A DNA stretch of 13,370 nt from an uncultured Collinsella sp. (GCA_902493895.1 CABUQW010000045.1:1-13370); one strand, 5' to 3'. Positions 1 to 6,135 are shown, numbered from the stretch's first letter. The notes: generated by a model from the letters alone, not told the origin. Program-made: numbers and translations.

Positions 1-133
1 AGCAGATACGACCGCCGGCAAGCTCGCGAACACGGGCGATGCAGCGCCGAGCGCAATCGCACTCGCAGCAGTCGCCGCCGCAGGACTCGGAATAACCGCC
101 ACGGCCACACGCCGCCTCAAGAACTCAAAATAG
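1..133 (+). CDS. C-terminal end of a sortase-anchored surface protein (partial)
   Basis: Only the last 43 codons are in the window, read from base 2 to a TAG at 131-133; the 5' part lies outside. The tail has the three parts of a cell-wall sorting signal: the pentapeptide LANTG followed by D, a hydrophobic Ala-rich stretch of about 22 residues, and a basic end (RRLKNSK). The motif is a variant of LPXTG with Ala in place of Pro. In this family a membrane sortase cleaves between T and G and links the protein to peptidoglycan, so the product is probably displayed outside the cell. Nothing can be said about the ligand or the rest of the protein. A strong terminator begins 47 bases after the stop. 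Confidence 0.8.
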   Translation, partial: ADTTAGKLANTGDAAPSAIALAAVAAAGLGITATATRRLKNSK

Positions 134-180
134 CCGCCAAAGCATACTACCTTCGCCAATCCACAAACCCAGAGACAAAA

Positions 181-220
181 AGAGGCCCGTTTCCCCAACC
201 CAGGGAAACGGGCCTCTTTA
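181..220 (+). terminator. Rho-independent terminator of the surface protein gene
   Basis: A perfect 15-bp stem (181-195 with 203-217) closes a 7-base loop and is followed by TTTAA. It is preceded by an A-rich run, so it may also act on the other strand. It is correctly placed to end transcription of the partial surface-protein gene. Confidence 0.85.
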
Positions 221-355
221 ACTGTAAAAATTCAAGCAACAGCACCGCCGCCTCTTGAACCACATAGCCTTCAATGCCCAGACAACACCAGCAAGCCGCA
301 TTCCGCAAGGGATAGATTTAATTAGATAAACGCGCCTTTACGGGTGATTTTTGAA

Positions 356-462
356 CGACGGGGCCCGACCGGCGGCGAGGTGTTTGGTAGTCGAGCGATC
401 CCGCAGGCGAAGCCGAGGACCAGCGAGACACCAAATACCTCGCCGCCGGTCGGGCCCCGTCG
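356..462. repeat. Long palindromic element, 33-bp arms
   Basis: The arms 356-388 and 430-462 are reverse complements over 33 bp with one mismatch, which becomes a G-U pair in RNA. They enclose a 41-base centre. The arms are very GC-rich (core GGGGCCCGACC). The element sits between the surface-protein terminator and the 3' end of the SRP RNA. It has no coding potential that I trust. It starts 8 bases beyond the U-tract of the SRP gene, so it could be a backup terminator, a REP/MITE-like repeat or a cruciform-forming site; the sequence does not decide between these. Confidence 0.8.
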
Positions 463-469
463 CGGCACC

Positions 470-482
470 AAAAAACGCCCGT
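470..482 (-). terminator. ffs: 3' end and U-tract of the SRP RNA gene
   Basis: On the minus strand the SRP terminal stem runs into ACGGGCG and then six T residues (475-470). The outer SRP stem, perhaps extended by GGCG pairing with CGCC near 588, would serve as the terminator hairpin. No separate strong hairpin lies between the RNA and the T-tract. Confidence 0.5.
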
Positions 483-583
483 GCGCTCGATGGATTCGGA
501 TGCCCGACAGAGGCTCCTTATGGCTGCTTCCTTCCGGACCTGACCAGATTCGGAACATGTCGTCATCCGAACCCATCGAACGC
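483..583 (-). ncRNA. ffs: Signal recognition particle RNA, small bacterial type (4.5S)
   Basis: The minus strand carries the highly conserved apical domain of SRP RNA, GGTCAGGTCCGGAAGGAAG (within 522-545), which binds the M domain of Ffh. The two ends pair into a long stem (GCGTTCGATGGGTTCGGATG with its partner at 483-502, through G-U pairs), giving about 101 nt, the usual size of the small Alu-less form. Pairing may extend further (CGCC near 588 with GGCG near 476), so the transcript probably runs from about 592 to the T6 tract at 475-470. The RNA and Ffh deliver nascent membrane and secreted proteins to the membrane. A plausible promoter lies just upstream at 600-628. In many Gram-positives ffs lies next to tadA, as here. 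Confidence 0.93.
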
Positions 584-599
584 GCTAGGCGCTCGGTAT

Positions 600-628
600 A
601 TCTTACCTGCTCCCGCCCGCCAGAGCAA
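600..628 (-). promoter_or_regulatory. Predicted promoter of the SRP RNA gene
   Basis: On the minus strand TTGCTC (628-623) is separated by exactly 17 bp from TAAGAT (605-600). This puts the start of transcription near 592-594, a few bases before the paired 5' end of the SRP RNA. The match to the housekeeping sigma consensus is moderate; position and spacing are the main support. Confidence 0.55.
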
Positions 629-637
629 GGTAGCTAA

Positions 638-719
638 TTTGGGACGGAGCTTTTTTGACTACTTTTGCAGCCCGATTGCCAGAGCAGCCAATGAGTAGTC
701 AAAATAGTCCCATCCCAAA
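638..719. repeat. Inverted-repeat element A (25-bp arms)
   Basis: The arms 638-662 and 695-719 match as inverted repeats at 21 of 25 positions. The outer part pairs TTTGGGA with TCCCAAA and the inner part pairs TTTTGACTAC with GTAGTCAAAA. The loop is 32 bases. It lies upstream of the ffs promoter in gene-free DNA and has no U-tract in the right place for a simple terminator. Confidence 0.65.
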
Positions 720-749
720 ATGACCGGCTTGGTGCCGCACCACAGAAAG

Positions 750-885
750 GGCCCATCTACTACGTTTAGGCCACAGGGGTCAACCATAGCCGACTTTTTC
801 GAAAATCGGCAAGCTTTCTACCTGCGGTTTTGTTTTGCAAATTCCGGAATGGTCGAGGGTGGCCGGTTTAACGTAGTAGATGGCC
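750..885. repeat. Inverted-repeat element B with internal hairpins
   Basis: The perfect 13-bp inverted repeat CATCTACTACGTT (754-766) and AACGTAGTAGATG (870-882) is bordered by GGCC on both sides of each arm (750-772 and 861-885). Inside is a second hairpin, 789-798 with 802-810 (GCCGA...TCGGC with a T4/A4 stem). A small hairpin CCACG-TTT-CGTGG follows at 884-896. The layout suggests a folded RNA or a small mobile repeat and not a terminator. I see no convincing gene in it. Confidence 0.6.
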
Positions 886-948
886 ACGTTTCGTGGCAGG
901 CGGTCCGACCCAAGGCACAAGGCAGCCAACCTCGAATGGACATTCTCG

Positions 949-1017
949 AAGTTGCGGTGGAATACGGACTGAATTGGCACCTTAAAGGCAAAAACACTCC
1001 GTATTTCACCGCAACTT
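949..1017. repeat. Inverted-repeat element C (20-bp arms)
   Basis: The arms 949-968 and 998-1017 are reverse complements with one mismatch in 20 (a G-U pair in RNA) around a 29-base loop. The element starts 16 bases after the stop codon of the TadA-glycerate kinase gene, so it would be in that transcript's 3' end and could shape or protect it. It lacks a U-tract after the stem; a T5 run lies inside the loop on the minus strand. Confidence 0.7.
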
Positions 1018-1032
1018 ATAGGGAGATAGGCC

Positions 1033-2814
1033 TTAGAGGCGAGCGAGGTCGTAGGATTGGGCGGCTGCCTCGCCGGCACAGATGAGGTTGGTTGTGGCTT
1101 CTTGCGAATCGAGTGCCCGTTCCAGGTCCATGGGCTTGCGGCAAATCGGCAAAACCAAGTCAATACCCTGCCCATATACCGCGTCCAGGTTGACGGCGCG
1201 ACCGCCCACGACGGCGACCACCGGCTTGCCATATCGCTTCGCACGACGAGCCACACCCACCGGTGCCTTACCGGCGGCGGATTGCTCGTCCATATTGCCC
1301 TCGCCCGTTATGACCAGGTCGACATCGCGCACGCGCTCGTCAAACCCCACGAGGTCGAGCACCGTCTCCACACCCGAGCGTAGCTCCGCGCCGAGCGCCA
1401 GCAACGCCGCGCCCAAGCCACCGGCAGCGCCCGCGCCGGGTACACCGAGCACCGAGCCAAATGTCCGTGCGCCCTCGGGTGTGCGCAACAACCCCTGGGC
1501 TCGAGCTCTGGCAATCGCCGCATCGAGCAAGCGACCGTAGCCGACCATCCAGCCGTCGTATCTGCGCAGCACCTCGACATCATCCGCCGGCAGGCCCTTC
1601 TGCCCGCCAAACACCGCCAGTGCGCCTCGACGCCCCACGAGCGGATTCTCGACATCCGAAAGCACAACGATGCGAGCATCATCCAAAGCCTGCAGCGCGG
1701 GCGCCAAATCAACGCTCGCCACCTGCTCAAGGCCGGCAAGACCGGGGGCGACATCGCAGTCCTGGTCATCGACCACACGCGCGCCCAGCGCCTGCAGCAT
1801 GCCGGCGCCACCGTCGTTGGTGGCGCTGCCGCCCAGACCAATATAGAGTGTCTTTGCGCCCATGCGAACCGCGCGAAGCATGAGCTCGCCCACGCCATAG
1901 GTTGTGGCCGCCAACGCCGCCGACTCCGTACAAGGCGAATACCCAATGCCGGCCGCCTCGGCCATCTCGATGACCGCGGACTTGTGCTCGACATCAACCA
2001 GCATCCGGGCAGCCACGCGGTCGCCCAAGGGACCTGCCACCTCGCAGGTCACAATCTCACCGCCGCACGCGGCAACGGCATCGAGCGTCCCCTCACCGCC
2101 ATCCGCCAGCGGCAATGTGCACACCTCGGCATCGGGCCAAACGCGGCGCACGCCTTCGGCAACCGCCGCCTCCGCCTGCGCACTCGAAACGCTGCCCTTA
2201 AAGGAGTCGATCGCCAGCAGCACACGGCGGGGCCGGCGCTGCACGGGGCCAAAATCAACCGCCGCGCCAGCATCCTCTTCGGCACCCGCGAGCGCTGCGG
2301 TGTGAGCGGCGTGTGCTTCAAGATCGGCCCCACAGCCGCAATCAGCGCCGCCCGCTCCGCGCAGACCGCCAAAATAGCTACTCAGCAGCTCACGGCATTC
2401 ATCCGCCAAGGCCCCAGCCGTCACGTTAAACCGATGATTCAGGCGCGAGTCGGCATTCAAATCGTATAGGGATCCCAACGCGCCCGCCTTGGCGTCGCTC
2501 GCGCCATACACGCAGCGCCCCACGCGCGCGTTAACCATAAGGCCTGCGCACATGCAGCAGGGTTCCAACGTCACATAGACCGTACAGTCGGAAAGGCGCC
2601 AGCGACCGAGCGACCGAGCGGCAGCACACAGGGCCGCAAACTCGGCATGAGCCGAAGGATCCTGGTCGAGCTCGCGCCGATTGTGCGCCCTCGCGACAAT
2701 CTCGCCCGCGCGCACCACTACGGCTCCGATGGGCACCTCACCCACCGCCGCGGCGGCTCGCGCCTCCGCCAGCGCTTCGCGCATGAACTTCTCATCGATT
2801 TCGGTGATCGTCAT
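1033..2814 (-). CDS. tadA: TadA tRNA adenosine deaminase fused to glycerate kinase
   Basis: One 593-residue reading frame carries two enzymes. Residues 1-150 are a TadA/CDA-fold deaminase with zinc and catalytic residues H56 and E58 (HAE) and C86 and C89 (PCCMC), then SDAKAGALGSLYDL; TadA converts A34 of tRNA-Arg(ACG) to inosine. Residues 151-196 are an Ala/Gly-rich linker with a Cys-Gly-Cys and two His. Residues 197-593 match glycerate kinases of the GlxK/GarK family (DSFKGS, LADGGEGT, GLGGSATNDGGAGM, TGEGNMDEQS), which phosphorylate glycerate to 2-phosphoglycerate. The start at 2814 is chosen because AGGGAAGG lies 7 bases upstream; the frame stays open to 2865 but without such a site. I see no stop, frameshift or Shine-Dalgarno before the kinase part, so separate translation is unlikely. 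Each domain is secure; whether the product stays joined in the cell is unknown. Confidence 0.9.
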   Translation of the reverse strand: MTITEIDEKFMREALAEARAAAAVGEVPIGAVVVRAGEIVARAHNRRELDQDPSAHAEFAALCAAARSLGRWRLSDCTVYVTLEPCCMCAGLMVNARVGRCVYGASDAKAGALGSLYDLNADSRLNHRFNVTAGALADECRELLSSYFGGLRGAGGADCGCGADLEAHAAHTAALAGAEEDAGAAVDFGPVQRRPRRVLLAIDSFKGSVSSAQAEAAVAEGVRRVWPDAEVCTLPLADGGEGTLDAVAACGGEIVTCEVAGPLGDRVAARMLVDVEHKSAVIEMAEAAGIGYSPCTESAALAATTYGVGELMLRAVRMGAKTLYIGLGGSATNDGGAGMLQALGARVVDDQDCDVAPGLAGLEQVASVDLAPALQALDDARIVVLSDVENPLVGRRGALAVFGGQKGLPADDVEVLRRYDGWMVGYGRLLDAAIARARAQGLLRTPEGARTFGSVLGVPGAGAAGGLGAALLALGAELRSGVETVLDLVGFDERVRDVDLVITGEGNMDEQSAAGKAPVGVARRAKRYGKPVVAVVGGRAVNLDAVYGQGIDLVLPICRKPMDLERALDSQEATTNLICAGEAAAQSYDLARL

Positions 2815-2846
2815 CGTTCGCCTTCCCTGTTGCAAATTCAAAACGA

Positions 2847-2855
2847 TGCTATCAT
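2847..2855 (+). promoter_or_regulatory. Predicted extended -10 promoter of tRNA-Ser
   Basis: TGCTATCAT (2847-2855) fits an extended -10 element and would start transcription near 2862, just before the tRNA at 2866. A TTGCAA at 2830-2835 is too close (14 bp) to be a standard -35. The same 50 bases must also hold the divergent promoter and the ribosome site of the TadA fusion gene. Confidence 0.4.
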
Positions 2856-2865
2856 TACGACTCAC

Positions 2866-2955
2866 GGAGAGATGGCAGAGCGGTTGAATGCGGCGGTCTT
2901 GAAAACCGTTGAGCGCGAGAGCGTTCCGGGGGTTCGAATCCCCCTCTCTCCGCCA
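2866..2955 (+). tRNA. tRNA-Ser (anticodon UGA)
   Basis: A 90-nt class II tRNA with acceptor stem GGAGAGA/TCTCTCC, discriminator G and encoded CCA (2953-2955). The anticodon stem GCGGT/ACCGT closes the loop CTTGAAA, giving anticodon TGA, which reads UCA and related Ser codons. A long variable arm follows (GAGCGCGAGAGCGTTC), as expected for serine. The T arm has GGTTCGAATCC. The gene ends only 3 bases before the stop of the convergent TetR gene, so its terminator must lie inside that gene or be the weak CACT-TTT-AGTG hairpin at the junction. Confidence 0.97.
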
Positions 2956-2958
2956 CTT

Positions 2959-3555
2959 TTAGTGATGCACCGGTGTCATGGTCCGCTCGAACAGCGCATC
3001 GACCACGTCGGCCATCTCGGGTCGACGCTCAAGATCGTGGCCCGATTCCCACCATATCGTGAAAAGTCGAATAATACCGCCGGCGACAAACTCAGACGTC
3101 GTCTCAAGTGACACGGGGGCCAGGGCATCCTCGGCAAGCACGTTCATCACACGCTCGCGGATGGAGCGGGCAATGCGGTCGCAAATAACGTTGGTCAACA
3201 TACCCGACATGCTGCTTGCCAAAATGTTATCCATGAGCTGCTCGTGCGCCAGAATCAAATCCATGGCATCGTCCAAAATCGCGTGCCGAAGCGCGCGCAC
3301 GTCCTCGGCAGACACTGCGCCGGCCTCATCGGGCTGTTTTTGCGGCAAGCCCGACATAAGCTCATCGATATAAAAGGCAAAGTAATCGTTCTTGTCGCGA
3401 AAGTGCTTGTAGAACGTCGTACGGCGAATCATGGCGCGGTCGCACAGCATGGCAACCGTCAGGTCCTCAAAACGATGCTCCTCGAGAAGCTCGGTGAAGG
3501 CATCGAACAGGGCGCGGTAGGTTTTCTTAATGCGAAGGTCCACTGGTATCGCCAT
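2959..3555 (-). CDS. TetR/AcrR-family transcriptional regulator
   Basis: Encodes about 198 residues, normal for the family. The N-terminal part has the TetR DNA-binding fold: DLRIKKTYRALFDAF is the first helix, and FEDLTVAMLCDRAMIRRTTFYKHFRDKNDYF (residues about 29-59) contains the helix-turn-helix with the hallmark TTFYKHF. The C-terminal part is helical and divergent and would bind an unknown ligand. The start is uncertain: ATG at 3555 has GAGG directly against it, while GTG at 3543 has GAGG 12 bases away. The frame continues upstream through the promoter region, but that peptide does not look like protein. It is divergent from lemA, so autoregulation or control of lemA is possible but not shown. 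Confidence 0.85.
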   Translation of the reverse strand: MAIPVDLRIKKTYRALFDAFTELLEEHRFEDLTVAMLCDRAMIRRTTFYKHFRDKNDYFAFYIDELMSGLPQKQPDEAGAVSAEDVRALRHAILDDAMDLILAHEQLMDNILASSMSGMLTNVICDRIARSIRERVMNVLAEDALAPVSLETTSEFVAGGIIRLFTIWWESGHDLERRPEMADVVDALFERTMTPVHH

Positions 3556-3685
3556 CCTCAGGGCAAAGACAACACTCGTCAATCTGTCGCATATCTTACA
3601 CCTGTACCTCGCGCGCTTTGCCCCGGTGCCAACCCCGCCGAAAACACAACGCTTACCGGAAAGTTCGGCACGGTAAAACGTTGCG

Positions 3686-3707
3686 GGTATACTAGTAGCG
3701 TTATACC
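3686..3707 (+). promoter_or_regulatory. lemA -10 region and possible TetR operator
   Basis: TATACT at 3688-3693 is a good -10 hexamer for lemA; the -35 is weak. The same bases lie in an inverted repeat GGTATA-N10-TATACC (3686-3707) that would cover the -10 and the start of transcription. This is a suitable place for a repressor such as the divergent TetR protein. The operator is an inference from symmetry and position only. Confidence 0.4.
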
Positions 3708-3754
3708 AACGGCAGCTGGCGCATGCCGCCGCGGCCATTCGAAACGGAGACATC

Positions 3755-4306
3755 ATGATTACCGTCATCATCGGCATCGTTGTTGTCATTGTGATTGTCT
3801 GCGCCATCGCCGGCATCTACAACAACATGGTCACCAAGCGTAACCGCATCGATAACGCCTGGCAGAACATCGATACGCAGCTGCAGCGCCGTAACGACCT
3901 GATCCCCAACCTGGTCGAGACCGTCAAGGGCTACGCCAAGCACGAGCAGGAGACGCTCTCCGCCGTGATCAGCGCGCGTAACACCGCCGTCAAGGCCACC
4001 ACGCCCGAGGCCAAGATGGAAGCCGACAACGTGCTGACCGGCGCACTGCGCCAGCTCTTTGCCGTGGCCGAGGCCTATCCCGATCTTAAGGCAAACACCA
4101 ACTTTACGCAGCTGCAGGCATCGCTCGAGGATACCGAGAACAAGATTAGCTATGCACGCCAGAGCTACAACGACTGCGTGCTCAGCTACAACAACGCCAT
4201 TCAGACGTTCCCGGCTGTCATCTTTGCCGGCATCTTCCAGTTTAAGGAGCGCCAGGGCTTCGAGGCCGCCGAAGCAGCCCGCCAGGCCCCGACCGTCAAG
4301 TTCTAG
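3755..4306 (+). CDS. lemA: LemA family membrane-anchored protein
   Basis: Encodes 183 residues, the usual LemA length. Residues 2-24 form one hydrophobic membrane segment (VIIGIVVVIVIVCAIAGIY). A soluble, helical domain follows with the family signature around residues 45-64 (RRNDLIPNLVETVKGYAKHE) and the typical ending with FPAVIFAGIFQF. The cellular role of LemA proteins is not established; they are small single-pass membrane proteins with a coiled helical domain. The start ATG has GGAGA four bases upstream (3746-3750). The gene stands alone: a divergent TetR gene on the left and a strong terminator 36 bases after the stop. Confidence 0.93.
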   Translation: MITVIIGIVVVIVIVCAIAGIYNNMVTKRNRIDNAWQNIDTQLQRRNDLIPNLVETVKGYAKHEQETLSAVISARNTAVKATTPEAKMEADNVLTGALRQLFAVAEAYPDLKANTNFTQLQASLEDTENKISYARQSYNDCVLSYNNAIQTFPAVIFAGIFQFKERQGFEAAEAARQAPTVKF

Positions 4307-4342
4307 TAGTTTGACAGTGTATCCTTAATCGGCCAAATGTAT

Positions 4343-4387
4343 AAACCGCCCCGTCGAATGCATACTTCGACGGGGCGGTTTCCTTTT
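4343..4387 (+). terminator. Rho-independent terminator of lemA
   Basis: A perfect 16-bp stem (4343-4358 with 4366-4381) with a 7-base loop is followed by CCTTTTT. It lies 36 bases downstream of the lemA stop codon. Confidence 0.93.
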
Positions 4388-4407
4388 TCGCGAAGGTCCC
4401 CCTCTAA

Positions 4408-4618
4408 GCGCCGTGCATTTTTAGGAGTATTCAACATAACCAAGAGCTTCGGGCGCCACGATAAATGCCAAAGACCGCGAATGTCCCTGCAAATCAAACG
4501 CTGTCAGCCCATAACCCCGCCCATCATCCGTAGAAAACATCGAGAAATCCCGATTTTTTGCCCGAGGTCGGTATGCAGGGGCCTTCGATTGCAGAATACT
4601 CGCAAAAATGCACGTCGC
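4408..4618. mobile_element. MITE-like or structured-RNA element with terminal inverted repeats
   Basis: The ends GTGCATTTTTAGGAGTATTC (4413-4432) and GAATACTCGCAAAAATGCAC (4594-4613) are inverted repeats matching at 18 of 20 bases. A few more matched bases (GCG-C) on each outer side give about 211 bp in all. Inside, CCCTGCA (4485-4491) can pair with TGCAGGG (4574-4580). There is no transposase and no clear target-site duplication. Short frames cross it on the minus strand, but none has a good ribosome site. It could be a non-autonomous transposon relic or a folded RNA with a long closing stem. It lies between the lemA and ilvE terminators, where an insertion would do no harm. Confidence 0.5.
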
Positions 4619-4650
4619 CGCCACCCCCACATGGCGCGAACCAAAACAAA

Positions 4651-4763
4651 AGCGCGGCCTTCCTTTCCGGCGCACTCCGCAGGACGAAAGAACCTCCGCC
4701 GCACGAAGTGCGCAGCGGAGGTTCTTTCATGTCCGAGGTCGCGCCGGAAAGGAAGGCCGCGCT
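4651..4763 (-). terminator. Nested double hairpin, probable ilvE terminator
   Basis: The outer stem is a perfect 23-bp match (4651-4673 with 4741-4763). Inside it is an independent 14-bp stem (4686-4699 with 4715-4728) whose loop pairs again (CGCA/TGCG), plus GGAC/GTCC next to it. Reading on the minus strand, the outer stem is followed by TTTTGTTTTGG. It begins 22 bases after the ilvE stop. It looks like two terminator hairpins, one set inside the loop of the other. Confidence 0.75.
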
Positions 4764-4785
4764 CGGGCCGGACAGCTAAGACAGC

Positions 4786-5838
4786 TTACGCGACGGTGTA
4801 AACCCAGTTGTGCTTGTCCTCGACAGCACCAGACTGGATGCCGGTCAGAGTCTCGCGGAGCTTCTTCATCACGGGACCGATCTCGGTGTAGCCAGCCGGG
4901 AAGGTCACGGTCTCGTCGGCGCCATAGACCTTGTTGTCAATCTCGCCCACCGGGGAGATGACGGCAGCGGTGCCGCACAGGCCGCACTCCACAAAGGTGC
5001 CGGCCTTGACCTCGGCCCACTCGACGGGGCGCTGATCGACGGTCATACCCAGGTCCTGAGCGACCTGAACGAGCGAACGACGGGTGATGGAGGGCAGGAT
5101 GGAGTCGGTGTGCGACTGCGGAACGACGAGCGTGCCATCCTCTTTCACGAACAGGACGTTGGCGCCACCGGTCTCCTCGACATAGGTGCGGGACTCGGAG
5201 TCGAGATACAGGTTCTCGGCATAGCCCTCGCGATGGGCCTCCATCGTGGGCTTGAGGGACATGGCGTAGTTCAGGCCAGCCTTGATGTTGCCGGTGCCGT
5301 GCGGTGCGGCACGGTCATACTCGGAAACGCGCAGCTTGACGGGCTTAAGGCCACCCTTAAAGTACGGACCGACCGGGGTCACGAGAATACGGAACGTGTA
5401 CTCAGGAGCGGGAGCCACGCCGATCACGTCACCGGAGCCGATCATAAACGGACGCACGTACAGGGTCGCGCCAGAGCCGAAGGGCGGAACCCAGGCGGCG
5501 TTGGCAGAGACGACCTGCTTGACGGCCTCAACGAACTTATCCTTGGGGAACGGGGGCATCTCGAGGCGCTGCGCAGAGTTGTACATGCGCTCGGCGTTCA
5601 TGTCGGGACGGAAGCAGACGATGCTGCCGTCCTCGGCGGTGTAGGCCTTCAGGCCCTCAAAGACCTCCTGACAGTAATGGAAGATGCCGCCGCACTCGGA
5701 GACATGCAGGGTGTGGTCGGTGGTCAGGCCGCCCTCGTCCCACTCGCCATCCTTCCAATGAGCCTCGTAGCTGTAATCGGTCTTCATGTAGCCAAAGCCG
5801 AGGCTACCCCAATCGATATCCTTTTTCTCGACAGTCAT
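4786..5838 (-). CDS. ilvE: Branched-chain amino acid aminotransferase
   Basis: Encodes 350 residues, matching class IV PLP-dependent aminotransferases of the longer BCAT type. It catalyses the last step of Val, Leu and Ile synthesis (and the first of their breakdown), moving an amino group between glutamate and the branched 2-oxo acids in the cytosol. Visible signatures are the N-terminal FGYMKTDYSYEAHWKDGEW, EVFEGLKAY (58-66), GTGNIKAGLNYAMSLKP with the PLP-binding Lys at 186, and GLCGTAAVISPVG near the C-terminus. The start at 5838 has AAGGAG with a 6-base gap. The frame is open to 5988, but the extra 50 residues are Arg-rich, unlike the family, and a TACAAT just beyond would start transcription inside it. 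No other ilv gene is nearby. Confidence 0.95.
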   Translation of the reverse strand: MTVEKKDIDWGSLGFGYMKTDYSYEAHWKDGEWDEGGLTTDHTLHVSECGGIFHYCQEVFEGLKAYTAEDGSIVCFRPDMNAERMYNSAQRLEMPPFPKDKFVEAVKQVVSANAAWVPPFGSGATLYVRPFMIGSGDVIGVAPAPEYTFRILVTPVGPYFKGGLKPVKLRVSEYDRAAPHGTGNIKAGLNYAMSLKPTMEAHREGYAENLYLDSESRTYVEETGGANVLFVKEDGTLVVPQSHTDSILPSITRRSLVQVAQDLGMTVDQRPVEWAEVKAGTFVECGLCGTAAVISPVGEIDNKVYGADETVTFPAGYTEIGPVMKKLRETLTGIQSGAVEDKHNWVYTVA

Positions 5839-5991
5839 ATGTCGCTCCTTACATACACAGTTGCAAACTCGCGAACCCGCACGCAAGGACCGAGGCCGAC
5901 CGCGTCGCAACGTCGCACGCCCGGAGCGTAGAGCCGGACGGGACACGCGAACAGCATCAAAGCCGATGGTACGTCGATTCGCATGCACGAG

Positions 5992-5997
5992 ATTGTA
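5992..5997 (-). promoter_or_regulatory. Predicted -10 element of ilvE
   Basis: TACAAT on the minus strand, with only a weak TTTTAT 17 bp upstream. It would give a leader of about 147 nt before the ilvE start. The leader has no run of Leu, Ile or Val codons and I see no convincing terminator/antiterminator pair, so classical attenuation or a T-box is not supported. Confidence 0.4.
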
Positions 5998-6062
5998 CTC
6001 CCCGTACGCGTCTGATAAAACGCTTTTCTTTAACTAAGTAAAGTATTTTCATTTGACCGAAG

Positions 6063-6097
6063 CAAAAAGGCCCGCCACCGTAAGCGGTGACGGGCCT
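6063..6097 (-). terminator. Rho-independent terminator of the DedA gene
   Basis: A 13-bp stem (6068-6080 with 6085-6097) with a four-base loop has one G-U pair in the minus-strand RNA and is followed by TTTTTG on that strand. It lies 38 bases after the DedA stop codon and separates this gene from ilvE. Confidence 0.9.
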
Positions 6098-6135
6098 CAA
6101 CTGTACGGTCTGCGCGCTGGCTCGAGCTAGGCGTT

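Noticed and set aside
318..698. Several short frames across the SRP RNA region
   Set aside because: They overlap ffs and the 33-bp palindrome and lack ribosome sites.
696..704. TAGTCAAAA shared between element A and the marR operator
   Set aside because: Only half an operator matches and the second half-site is missing; a 9-mer can recur by chance.
720..1085. Plus-strand frame of 121 codons in the gap before the fusion gene, and a minus-strand frame at 780-1256
   Set aside because: They cover inverted-repeat elements B and C and the 3' end of the fusion gene, with no ribosome site; the repeats explain the open frames better.
4421..4730. Three overlapping minus-strand frames of 66-84 codons
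   Set aside because: They run across the inverted-repeat element and the terminator hairpin in different frames; none has a convincing start.
4810..5931. Long open frame on the plus strand opposite ilvE (373 codons)
   Set aside because: Antisense shadow of a clear enzyme gene in GC-rich DNA; low-complexity His/Gly/Leu-rich product, no family resemblance.
5839..5988. N-terminal extension of ilvE, or a leader-peptide attenuator
   Set aside because: The extension is Arg-rich and would start at or before the predicted transcription start; there is no run of branched-chain codons and no clear alternative hairpins.
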